Assembly (NCBI GenBank): GCA_030836365.1
Contig: JAURQB010000068.1
Span: 1 to 7,784, forward strand
Length of the DNA: 7,784 nucleotides
Source: Bdellovibrionota bacterium
Lineage (GTDB): Bacteria > Bdellovibrionota > Bacteriovoracia > Bacteriovoracales > Bacteriovoracaceae
Reading direction: 5' to 3'
Under the pieces are notes generated by a model that did not search any database, had not been told where the DNA came from, and saw only the letters and a list, made by a program, of their open reading frames with translations. A program made the translations under genes and the position numbers. Shown here one piece after another: positions 1-6,442 of the stretch (positions are counted from its first letter, which is position 1; each line of letters begins with the position of its first letter).

Positions 1-1781
1 AATCGATCGCGATCAAGCTGATCAACGATCATCAAGCGCTTCACACAATTTGGAGTATCTCCTTGAATTCGAGGGCACTCCATTGCAAGCATCTCAATTT
101 CCCCTATATCTTCCCCATCATAATCAATACCGTGGCAACACCAGTAAACTTCTGAGGAGAACTTTAATAATTCGCGCCTGTTAACTCGAGTCGAATTCCT
201 TGAATCGACCTCAACGCCTAGTGATGAATGAAGGAGTAATTGGTGAAGTTTATTTTTCTCCACACAAGCTTCTACTTTCGCTGTCGCATTTTCTAAATTT
301 TGCCAATCTCTAGGGGTCATTGATTCATCACCAGGATTAAGACTTTCAGTTAGATGATCGAACATTCTATCATATGCTTGCCCTTCAAAAGGGCCAAAAG
401 CTGGTGAATCACCAGTTAACCTCTCATATAAAGTAAAGTGAGTGATCATCTCTCCTGGCCGAGAGCATTCTTGTTTCCAATCCTGTCCATTTGCCTTCGC
501 TTCTTTTTTACATTCGGCCAGACGCTTACTTATTTGATTTGTAAAAAATTCCTTCACATTTTTATTTTTAGATAACTCCTTTTCTAATTTCTTCAATCTC
601 ATTTTTTCTTCATCTGATAGAGATTCTTTACGCCTAAATTCATCCATTAAATTAGCGATTGAATATAATTGAGCCTCTAAATTTTCAGGATCTAAACTAT
701 TAATTAAATTTTCAATTTGTTGCTCAGTTGAATCACCACTTAAAAAGCTCTCTACCTCTGCAGTATCTTCACATTGAGAATTAGCATGTTGGCTTAAATG
801 ATGTCGCTGATTATAACTGGGAATACCTCTTGGTCTTCTTAAATCATTTTCGGGATTCGTATAATATTTAGATTGAAATAATTCCCATAAACAACGGTAT
901 GAATCACCTCCAAGTATTTGAGAAAGATTTTCTTGGAGCCCCAACATAAAATCGTCTTCATTAATCAATGGAGTGAGTGTTCTGAGTTTATTTAACTCCT
1001 CTTGTAAATACCTTGTGGCCTCGTCATAGTTTCGCTCGCCCCCGTCTCCGGCCTGAAGTTCCTTGGAGATTTTTAATATTTGATTAATGTGAATAATCAT
1101 TGATTCATAACTTCGACTACCTACACTGGGAGCAATGCCCTCCCATGCATATAAATTTGCGTTAGGAAAAGCTGAAGCGTATCGATCTGTCACATGAAAA
1201 TTGGAAAGATGATTATGCCTTCTGCTTACCTGTGCTCCGGAAGAGGCGGAGTATCCAATTTGATTAAAAAATTCAGGGGCTGAAAAACCATTTGCAGGCT
1301 CAACCTGGTGATTAATATCTTCGTCCATTGTGTTGCAACCTTGAAGAAAAAGAGATTGAACACTTTTCATCAATGTCGGATGGCGACAGGTGATTTCACT
1401 TAAATCTTCTGGAGTCAGCTCACCATCAACAAGATCCCCATGAAAACTTCCTGATTGGTGGCCACTTAAGATAAAAGTGTCACACAAATTGACCATCTGA
1501 GAAGATAAGTTTGTGCTATTATTTAAGCATCCATTGAGATGATCTAAATTTTTTTGTAAACTCTCTTTAGGTACATCACCAGGTGATATCAACTCAACAA
1601 TTTCAACTCCAGGATAATTTCTGTACTTTTTCCTCAAGGCAGCTGTCTCTTTAGTATTATTTAGTGAGGCGATGCAGATGCGATGGGCCTTTGGATTTAC
1701 AACACCAACTTTATGACAGTCACTCACGTCTGCAGAAGATTCAAAACAAATAACTAGAAGAACCAAGAAGAGCGCTTTCAT
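1..1781 (-). CDS. Exported protein with caspase/CHAT-like cysteine peptidase domain (3' end outside window)
   Basis: The reading frame is open from the ATG at 1781 to the left edge: 593 codons, no stop, so the C-terminus is missing. Residues 1-17 form a Sec signal peptide (MKALFLVLLVICFESSA) with likely cleavage after SSA. The Cys in it is not in a proper lipobox, so a lipoprotein is unlikely. Residues 33-64 look like strand-helix-strand (RICIASLNN, then GVEIVELIS). Next come FILSGHQSG (His108) and SLFLQGCNTM (Cys149), each at the end of a hydrophobic strand. This order and spacing matches the catalytic His and Cys of clan CD peptidases (caspase, CHAT, gingipain). A conserved-looking FPNANLYAWEGIAP block follows at 205-218. 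Residues 250-593 are mostly charged helical sequence with scattered cysteines and no domain I recognise. There is no Shine-Dalgarno before the ATG; the start is chosen because the signal peptide begins there. Peptidase activity is inferred and untested. It could be an inactive member of the fold. Confidence 0.75.
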   Translation of the reverse strand, partial: MKALFLVLLVICFESSADVSDCHKVGVVNPKAHRICIASLNNTKETAALRKKYRNYPGVEIVELISPGDVPKESLQKNLDHLNGCLNNSTNLSSQMVNLCDTFILSGHQSGSFHGDLVDGELTPEDLSEITCRHPTLMKSVQSLFLQGCNTMDEDINHQVEPANGFSAPEFFNQIGYSASSGAQVSRRHNHLSNFHVTDRYASAFPNANLYAWEGIAPSVGSRSYESMIIHINQILKISKELQAGDGGERNYDEATRYLQEELNKLRTLTPLINEDDFMLGLQENLSQILGGDSYRCLWELFQSKYYTNPENDLRRPRGIPSYNQRHHLSQHANSQCEDTAEVESFLSGDSTEQQIENLINSLDPENLEAQLYSIANLMDEFRRKESLSDEEKMRLKKLEKELSKNKNVKEFFTNQISKRLAECKKEAKANGQDWKQECSRPGEMITHFTLYERLTGDSPAFGPFEGQAYDRMFDHLTESLNPGDESMTPRDWQNLENATAKVEACVEKNKLHQLLLHSSLGVEVDSRNSTRVNRRELLKFSSEVYWCCHGIDYDGEDIGEIEMLAMECPRIQGDTPNCVKRLMIVDQLDRDR

Positions 1782-1833
1782 AGTTATTATTTCGGATATT
1801 TATTAATTTTTATTTATCCATAAACATAAAGAG

Positions 1834-1890
1834 TTTAAGGGTTCAGGCAGGTACAGGAGTAGCTATCGACGATGAGAAACTACCCTTAAA
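1834..1890. repeat. 9-bp perfect inverted repeat in divergent spacer
   Basis: TTTAAGGGT at 1834-1842 is exactly complementary to ACCCTTAAA at 1882-1890, with 39 bases between the arms. It sits in the 168-bp spacer (1782-1949) between the two divergent exported-protein genes. An operator for a shared regulator or a looped structure is possible. No T-run follows either arm, so it is not a Rho-independent terminator. The rest of the spacer is AT-rich, with a short direct repeat ATTCTAAG at 1890-1897 and 1905-1912. Confidence 0.4.
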
Positions 1891-1920
1891 TTCTAAGCAG
1901 TAGCATTCTAAGTTTATACT
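1891..1920 (+). promoter_or_regulatory. Possible promoter of the 368-residue exported protein gene
   Basis: TATACT at 1915-1920 matches the sigma70 -10 consensus at five of six bases and lies about 30 bases before the ATG. The -35 region is poor (TTCTAA at 1891-1896, spacer 18), so the call rests mainly on the -10 and its position. Confidence 0.3.
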
Positions 1921-1949
1921 TTAAAACTTCCGATATGTTTCAATAAGTT

Positions 1950-3056
1950 ATGAATTATCGTATTCTTTTATTGTTCTTTATTTTCCTAGTAGATTCTACT
2001 TTTCCAATTAATGGGTATGCAGGTGAACGGAGCACAAGCTTTTATCATTCATACAATTGTCTGAACAAATGTCTTGAGCAAATTCCAGGCAAGGGACGGA
2101 TCTTTTATATTGTCCTAAAACAACTACATGATACGATCCAGGATGAACTCGTAAAAGAATCTTTAAGTATTGAAGACTTGACGAAAGGTGGTCATAACAG
2201 ACATCGCGTTGTCGATTTTTTTATGAGAAATCATGATTTGCTAGATCTAACAGATGCCCAAAGATCGATAATTGCATCTATTCAATCTCACTTAACAGAT
2301 AACTATAATAGCTTGAGCGAAGAATGCGAAAAAGAAATCCAAAATCTAACACCTGTAAATTTAGACGATCAACTTTCTGATATGACGGGATTTATTAATG
2401 GGAACATCCCCTTTTCCGTGAAAGGTTTTTTAAAATCAAAAAGCATGAAATTTAGAATCGAAAATGCGATTTCAAAAGGTCTTTCAACTCACATAGATAA
2501 TGTAAGTTATGATCCAAAAAATATGAGATTTTTAATTAGAGTTGATAAAGATGGAAACTTTCTTCCCAACGAGGCTTGGTTAGATAAAGTTGAAAAAATA
2601 ATTGAGTATAAAAAAAGAATAAACCTCCCCCTCACAGATAAAGAACGAAGATACGATGATCAAGCGGCATATATTCTTAGTGGGACAATTGGTGTTCTCC
2701 CAATAAATCAACAATGCAAGGTTTTAACTGATGAATACTGTTCGGCCACAGTTATTACAATGATGAAAAAAATTGATGTTGAAACAGGACAGGTAATCAG
2801 TCAAGCTGATCAAATCAGTGTAAATCCAGAGATCCCCATCTACGTTTCCAGCAACCTAAACGTAGATAATATAGATGAGCTAAAAATTGGAAATATTAAT
2901 CAGATTTACAACATTGAAAAGTACATACGATATTCGGCTTGCCTCATTCGTCCTGATCTCAATAAAATAGAATGGCAATCTAGAAAAAGCCTACTTCTTG
3001 CATGTGACCCCCCCGTAATTGAACTCCCAGTAAGGAGAGATCTAGTTGTTAGGTAA
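1950..3056 (+). CDS. Exported protein of unknown function, 368 aa
   Basis: I do not recognise this protein. Residues 1-24 are a typical Sec signal peptide: MNYR, a long hydrophobic core (ILLLFFIFLV), then likely cleavage after GYA at residue 24. The predicted mature chain of about 344 residues has seven cysteines (37, 41, 126, 256, 264, 331, 352), which could form disulfides in the periplasm or outside the cell. Residues 50-135 look largely helical. The segment from about 190 has more strand-like sequence, such as MRFLIRVDKDG and EIPIYVSSNLNV. No transmembrane segment follows the signal, and no enzyme motif was found. The gene diverges from the caspase-like exported gene and may share regulation with it. 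No Shine-Dalgarno precedes the ATG; the start is supported by the signal peptide. No GC-rich terminator follows in 3057-3147, only A/T-only partial hairpins. Confidence 0.8.
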   Translation: MNYRILLLFFIFLVDSTFPINGYAGERSTSFYHSYNCLNKCLEQIPGKGRIFYIVLKQLHDTIQDELVKESLSIEDLTKGGHNRHRVVDFFMRNHDLLDLTDAQRSIIASIQSHLTDNYNSLSEECEKEIQNLTPVNLDDQLSDMTGFINGNIPFSVKGFLKSKSMKFRIENAISKGLSTHIDNVSYDPKNMRFLIRVDKDGNFLPNEAWLDKVEKIIEYKKRINLPLTDKERRYDDQAAYILSGTIGVLPINQQCKVLTDEYCSATVITMMKKIDVETGQVISQADQISVNPEIPIYVSSNLNVDNIDELKIGNINQIYNIEKYIRYSACLIRPDLNKIEWQSRKSLLLACDPPVIELPVRRDLVVR

Positions 3057-3147
3057 TTTCAAACCATAAAAATCATAATTTCAGCAAAATAGTGGCATTT
3101 TTGAATAAAAATATTAACAAATTGAGTTAATTTCTCCCCTCAAAAGG

Positions 3148-3177
3148 CTGACAATTCGGGGTATTTTGGACTATTTT
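3148..3177 (+). promoter_or_regulatory. Possible thrS promoter
   Basis: CTGACA at 3148-3153 (five of six to the sigma70 -35) and TATTTT at 3172-3177 (four of six to the -10) are separated by 18 bases. Transcription would begin near 3184 and give a leader of roughly 25 nt. That leaves no room for a T-box or a long attenuator, and none is seen. Confidence 0.4.
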
Positions 3178-3209
3178 TACGAAGCTTAAAAACCACAAGG
3201 AAATACTCC

Positions 3210-5015
3210 ATGGCCGAAACAATTGATCATAACTCAAAACTTTACAAAATTAGACATAGCCTCGCGCATATTCTTGCTCAAGCAGTTATGGATATTAGGC
3301 CTGGCACGAAACTAGGTTTTGGGCCGCCAATTGATGATGGTTTTTATTACGACTTTATTTTACCCGAGCCTATTAGTGCGGATGATTTCAAAGAAATTGA
3401 AAAAAAGATGAAACACATCATAAAGCAAGGCCAAACGTTTGAGCGCTCAGATCTTGACCTTGATGCTGCTTTTAATCAGATTGACGGCATGGGCGAGCCT
3501 TATAAAAAAGAATACGCGATGGAGCTTGCCGAAAAACATGGATTAAAAAATCTATCATTTTATAAAAACGGCGATTTTCTTGATATGTGCGAAGGCCCTC
3601 ACGTGGAGAGCACAAAAGAAATTCCTCAAAACTGTTTTAAGCTAAAAAGCGTTGCCGGTGCCTACTGGCGAGGTGACTCCGATAACACGATGATGACAAG
3701 AATTTACGCTTGGGCATTTGAAACAAAAGAGGAACTTGTTAGTCACGTTCGCGCCCATGAAGAAGCGATAAAACGAGATCACAAGAAACTGGGAAAAGAG
3801 CTTCAACTTTTCACTATTGATGATGAAATTGGAAAAGGTCTTCCCCTGTGGTTACCAAACGGAACAGTTCTTCGAGACGAAATTGAAAAATTCATGCGCG
3901 AGCTAGAGTTTGAAGATGAGTACCAACGCGTCTCTACTCCTTGTTTAACAAAAGCAAAAATGTATTACCAAACAGGTCACCTTCCTTACTATAAAGACGG
4001 CATGTTTCCCTTTATGGAAATGAAAGAAAGTGAAGAAGACGAAACAAGCGAAGCGTATGTTCTTCGCCCAATGAACTGTCCACATCATCACCGCGTTTTT
4101 GCTTCTCAAAAAAGAAGCTACAGAGAACTTCCAGTTAGGCTTGCTGAGTACGGAAATGTTTTTCGCTACGAAGACTCTGGTTCTGTTTCTGGACTTTTAC
4201 GCGTGCGTGGCATGTGCATGAACGATGCTCATATTTATTGTACAGAAGATCAGATTGAAGAAGAATTTCTCAAAGTGATGAAGATGCATGAGCGTCTTTA
4301 TAAAATGCTTGGATTAGAAAACTTTCATATGCGTCTATCAACTTGGGACCCAGAAGATCCGAAAGGGAAAGAAAAGTATGTTGATGATCCTGAAGCGTGG
4401 GAGAAAACACAAAACATGGTTCGCTCAGCAATGGAGAGATCTGGACTTCCATTTGTTGAAGTTCCTGGAGAAGCTGCTTTCTATGGCCCAAAGATTGATT
4501 TTCAAATGAAAACGGTAACCGGCCGAGAAGAAACTATTTCAACCAACCAATTAGACTTTGCGGTTCCAAAGCGAATGAACCTCAAATATACTGGTGCGGA
4601 TAATGAAGAGCACATGCCTTATATTATTCACCGTGCACCTGCGGGAACACACGAGCGCTTCACGGCATTTTTAATAGAGCATTTTGGTGGCGCCTTCCCG
4701 ACTTGGCTTGCTCCTGTTCAGGTAAAAATTATTTGCGTCTCTGACACATTTGCAGAATATGGAAAAGAGATTAATAAAATGCTTCGCGCTCAATTTGTTC
4801 GCTCTAAAATTGATTTAAGTAATGATTCTCTAAATAAAAAAATCAGAACAAACACAAAAGCGAAGATCCCCAATATTTTAATCCTTGGTGAAAAAGAGAT
4901 GAATGAGCAGGCGATCACCCTAAGAAGATTTGGCGTTCAAGAGCAGCTCACCATGGGCAAGAACGAATTTTTAACATTTATTAAAGACAAAATTTCCAAG
5001 CGGGAACTAAACTAA
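3210..5015 (+). CDS. thrS: Threonyl-tRNA synthetase lacking TGS domain
   Basis: Class II synthetase that charges tRNA-Thr with threonine in the cytoplasm. The 601 residues begin directly at the editing domain: HSLAH (His16, His20) and DMCEGPH (Cys127, His131) carry the usual editing-site residues. The catalytic core follows at about 200-495. Motif 2 is RLAEYGNVFRYEDSGS (310-325) and motif 3 is IIHRAPAGTHERF (472-484). The zinc ligands that select threonine are Cys290 (RPMNCPHH), His341 (NDAHIYC) and His474. The anticodon-binding domain occupies about 500-600 (TWLAPVQVKII onward). E. coli ThrRS has an extra N-terminal TGS domain of about 60 residues. Here the frame upstream of the ATG meets a stop at 3123-3125 with no earlier start, and AAGGAAA at 3197-3203 sits 6 bases before the ATG, so the short form is real. 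The segment GMCMNDAH (334-341) differs from the E. coli GFTQDDAH. The gene stands alone and ends in a strong terminator. Confidence 0.97.
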   Translation: MAETIDHNSKLYKIRHSLAHILAQAVMDIRPGTKLGFGPPIDDGFYYDFILPEPISADDFKEIEKKMKHIIKQGQTFERSDLDLDAAFNQIDGMGEPYKKEYAMELAEKHGLKNLSFYKNGDFLDMCEGPHVESTKEIPQNCFKLKSVAGAYWRGDSDNTMMTRIYAWAFETKEELVSHVRAHEEAIKRDHKKLGKELQLFTIDDEIGKGLPLWLPNGTVLRDEIEKFMRELEFEDEYQRVSTPCLTKAKMYYQTGHLPYYKDGMFPFMEMKESEEDETSEAYVLRPMNCPHHHRVFASQKRSYRELPVRLAEYGNVFRYEDSGSVSGLLRVRGMCMNDAHIYCTEDQIEEEFLKVMKMHERLYKMLGLENFHMRLSTWDPEDPKGKEKYVDDPEAWEKTQNMVRSAMERSGLPFVEVPGEAAFYGPKIDFQMKTVTGREETISTNQLDFAVPKRMNLKYTGADNEEHMPYIIHRAPAGTHERFTAFLIEHFGGAFPTWLAPVQVKIICVSDTFAEYGKEINKMLRAQFVRSKIDLSNDSLNKKIRTNTKAKIPNILILGEKEMNEQAITLRRFGVQEQLTMGKNEFLTFIKDKISKRELN

Positions 5016-5050
5016 ACCCTGCAAATTTTGACAATATCTTACATTGCTAA

Positions 5051-5078
5051 GGGCTTGAAACCACTTCAAGTCCTTTTT
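5051..5078 (+). terminator. Rho-independent terminator after thrS
   Basis: GGGCTTGAA (5051-5059) pairs with TTCAAGTCC (5065-5073) as a 9-bp stem with one G-T wobble. The loop is ACCAC, and TTTTT follows at 5074-5078. It begins 36 bases after the thrS stop and separates thrS from the DksA-like gene. Confidence 0.88.
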
Positions 5079-5126
5079 CTAAGTAATTGTAATCACATAT
5101 TTTTTTAATTTTCCCAACACTAATTA

Positions 5127-5157
5127 TTTACGCTTTGCTCTAATTTGGTGCTAAAAT
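5127..5157 (+). promoter_or_regulatory. Possible promoter of the DksA/TraR-family gene
   Basis: TAAAAT at 5152-5157 matches the -10 at five of six bases. TTTACG at 5127-5132 is the best -35 (four of six), but its 19-base spacer is long. The site lies downstream of the thrS terminator, so the gene needs its own promoter near here. Confidence 0.35.
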
Positions 5158-5192
5158 TGTCGAAGCAAATGATTTGCATGAACACCCGATTG

Positions 5193-5198
5193 AAGGAG
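5193..5198 (+). promoter_or_regulatory. Shine-Dalgarno deciding the DksA-like start
   Basis: AAGGAG ends 8 bases before the ATG at 5207. The frame is also open from a TTG at 5174, but that TTG has no Shine-Dalgarno and the extra 11 residues would be encoded across this ribosome binding site. Confidence 0.85.
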
Positions 5199-5206
5199 TA
5201 TTAACA

Positions 5207-5602
5207 ATGGGCAAAACTAAGAATCCTTACTTTGATGAAAAATTTCTCAATGCTCAGAAGGAACTTCTCTTAGAGCACAAGCAAAAAACAATGAATAACA
5301 TCCAAAATCAATCAAATGATGATTTACATGTTGATAGCGATGAAATTATTGAAGATGGCGATCAGGCACAAACATACTTAAATCAAAATATTTCTTTTGG
5401 CTTAAGAGAAAGAGAATTAAATAAACTCAGAGAAATTGAAGCTGCGCTCGCGAGACTTGAAGACGGTACTTACGGAATCTGTGAAGAGATGGATGAACCA
5501 ATTGGAAAAAAACGTTTACAAAAAATGCCTTGGACAAGACTTTCAATTCAAGCTGCCGAACAAGAAGAAAGAGAGAGAGCTCAATTCCAAAGAGCGATCT
5601 AG
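5207..5602 (+). CDS. DksA/TraR-family regulator with degenerate zinc finger
   Basis: 131 residues. The DksA family binds in the RNA polymerase secondary channel and, often with ppGpp, alters promoter choice. Residues 10-85 form the long coiled-coil region. Its tip has EDGDQA (49-54), resembling the acidic DxxDxA tip of DksA with Glu at the first position. The diagnostic stretch LRERELNKLREIEAALARL-EDGTYGICEE follows (66-94). The C4 zinc finger is largely lost. With the usual C-x2-C-x17-C-x2-C spacing, the four positions are Cys92, Met95, Ser113 and Ala116, so only the first cysteine remains. The surrounding fold sequence (EPIGKKRLQKMPW) is intact, so this is a folded zinc-free homologue and not a decayed gene. 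Zinc-free paralogues are known in other bacteria (for example DksA2 of Pseudomonas). Whether it is the main DksA here cannot be told. It has its own likely promoter and ends 2 nt from the convergent fliN stop. Confidence 0.9.
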   Translation: MGKTKNPYFDEKFLNAQKELLLEHKQKTMNNIQNQSNDDLHVDSDEIIEDGDQAQTYLNQNISFGLRERELNKLREIEAALARLEDGTYGICEEMDEPIGKKRLQKMPWTRLSIQAAEQEERERAQFQRAI

Positions 5603-5604
5603 AT

Positions 5605-5952
5605 TTAATAATTTACTTCGTCAGGGTTAATGACATCTGTTAGCCTGATAGCATAGCGGTCATTAACCACGACAACTTCACCTCTTGAAATTAGACGATC
5701 GTTAACTTTTACCTCAAGAGGCTCGCCCGCAAGCTTGTCTAATTCAAAAACTGCTCCATGCCCAAGCTGTAAAAGCTCTCTAAGAGAAATATCCCCTACT
5801 CCAAGCTCAACTGTTAATTTCATCGGGACATTATTTAAAAACTCTACAGGTAACTTAGTACCATTATCTTCTAATCCAGCTAGAGACTCATTTGCCCCAT
5901 TCTCTTCTTGTTCACTAGGTTTTTCAGTTTGTTCTGTATTTTCATCACTCAT
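5605..5952 (-). CDS. fliN: Flagellar motor switch protein FliN
   Basis: 115 residues. FliN is part of the C-ring (with FliG and FliM) on the cytoplasmic face of the flagellar motor; it takes part in rotation switching and in docking the export apparatus. Residues 1-32 are an acidic, Glu/Asn-rich linker. Residues 35-110 are a complete SpoA domain with family hallmarks: ELLQLGHGAVFELD (59-72), GEPLEVKVND (76-85) and GEVVVVNDRYAIRLTDV (91-107). The ATG overlaps the end of the upstream YceD-like gene by 8 nt and has only a weak Shine-Dalgarno, so translation is probably coupled. No other flagellar gene is in the window; fliN usually sits beside fliM or other flagellar genes. The gene is last in a three-gene minus-strand operon, and no terminator is visible before the convergent DksA-like gene. 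Confidence 0.95.
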   Translation of the reverse strand: MSDENTEQTEKPSEQEENGANESLAGLEDNGTKLPVEFLNNVPMKLTVELGVGDISLRELLQLGHGAVFELDKLAGEPLEVKVNDRLISRGEVVVVNDRYAIRLTDVINPDEVNY

Positions 5953-6421
5953 TAGACATTCCAGGATAAGGATTTTTATTTAGAAAAACATACTCATGAA
6001 CGACAACTTTAAAGTCAGTCATGTTGTTTTTATAATAATACAAATCCCATTCCTGTTCACTAAAGAAAATAGTAATCTCCTCTTCAAGGTGATGTTTTTT
6101 CTCGTTATTTTGTTCAAGAAAGGCACAGTTCATTGGAATTGAAAGTTCCTGACCAATAAGCTCGCCTGTCTGGACTGAAATATCCGGATATTTGAGCTCT
6201 AAACGACCTTCACAAAAAAGAACTTCTCCGTACTCGTCAAAGTGTTCTTTATCTAGCTTGATTGAGAGATTAATTGCTGAAGACTCAAGTTCTTGCTCAC
6301 TCAGGCCATTGTCTTTTAACAGCTCAAGAAGAATTTCCTCTAGCCATTTTGTGCCTTTATCGACCTTTATTTCTTTGACTTCATCTATTCTGACTTTATT
6401 AATTCGAAAGCTCTGATCCAA
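5945..6421 (-). CDS. YceD/DUF177-like protein, 158 aa
   Basis: No confident family match. The layout resembles YceD (DUF177), a protein linked to 23S rRNA/large-subunit accumulation. There is an N-terminal helical lead (10-40), a strand pair around GEVLFCEGRLELKYPD (65-80), a central strand block QTGELIGQELSIPM (84-97), then a long acidic stretch (102-128). The end, HEYVFLNKNPYPG (142-154), is like the E-x-hydrophobic-x-L...P..P end of YceD. The paired cysteines of typical YceD are absent; Cys70 and Cys99 are the only ones. YceD is usually followed by rpmF, whereas here fliN follows with an 8-nt overlap. The start is a TTG at 6421: the frame meets a stop at 6437-6439, no ATG lies between, and TGGAG is well placed. 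It is soluble, with no signal peptide or membrane segment. A flagellum-related role is equally open. Confidence 0.7.
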   Translation of the reverse strand: MDQSFRINKVRIDEVKEIKVDKGTKWLEEILLELLKDNGLSEQELESSAINLSIKLDKEHFDEYGEVLFCEGRLELKYPDISVQTGELIGQELSIPMNCAFLEQNNEKKHHLEEEITIFFSEQEWDLYYYKNNMTDFKVVVHEYVFLNKNPYPGMSNE

Positions 6422-6426
6422 TTTAA

Positions 6427-6431
6427 CTCCA
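6427..6431 (-). promoter_or_regulatory. Shine-Dalgarno supporting a TTG start
   Basis: On the minus strand TGGAG (6431 to 6427) lies 5 bases before the TTG at 6421-6419. It supports TTG as the true start of the YceD-like gene, which has no in-frame ATG upstream. Confidence 0.7.
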
Positions 6432-6442
6432 ACATGTTAAAA

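Noticed and set aside
3098..3130. Hairpins ATTTTT/AAAAAT and TTAAC/GTTAA as a terminator for the 368-residue gene
   Set aside because: They are short and almost wholly A/T, common by chance in such sequence, and have no G-C core.
4270..4491. Minus-strand 73-codon frame inside thrS
   Set aside because: It lies antisense to the conserved catalytic core of thrS. Its protein has no recognisable features.
5028..5033. TTGACA just after thrS as a -35 promoter element
   Set aside because: The hexamer is perfect, but no -10 like sequence lies 16-18 bases downstream; that region is the terminator stem.
5174..5206. Upstream TTG start for the DksA-like gene, adding 11 residues
   Set aside because: It has no Shine-Dalgarno, and AAGGAG at 5193-5198 is ideally placed for the ATG at 5207. 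The added residues would be coded by the ribosome binding site.
5436..5630. 64-codon plus-strand frame overlapping the end of the DksA-like gene
   Set aside because: It is a shifted-frame shadow of the DksA coding sequence. Its basic, Lys/Arg-rich content is what that shift produces.
5621..5648. TCAGG...CCTGA inverted repeat as the fliN/DksA-like terminator
   Set aside because: Only five contiguous pairs form with an 18-base loop, it lies within the fliN coding end, and no T-run follows on either strand.
5735..5983. Plus-strand frame antisense to fliN
   Set aside because: It is opposite a strongly conserved SpoA domain. It is Ser/Pro-rich, as expected from a reverse-strand shadow. The same applies to the plus-strand frames at 6192-6416 and 7281-7502.
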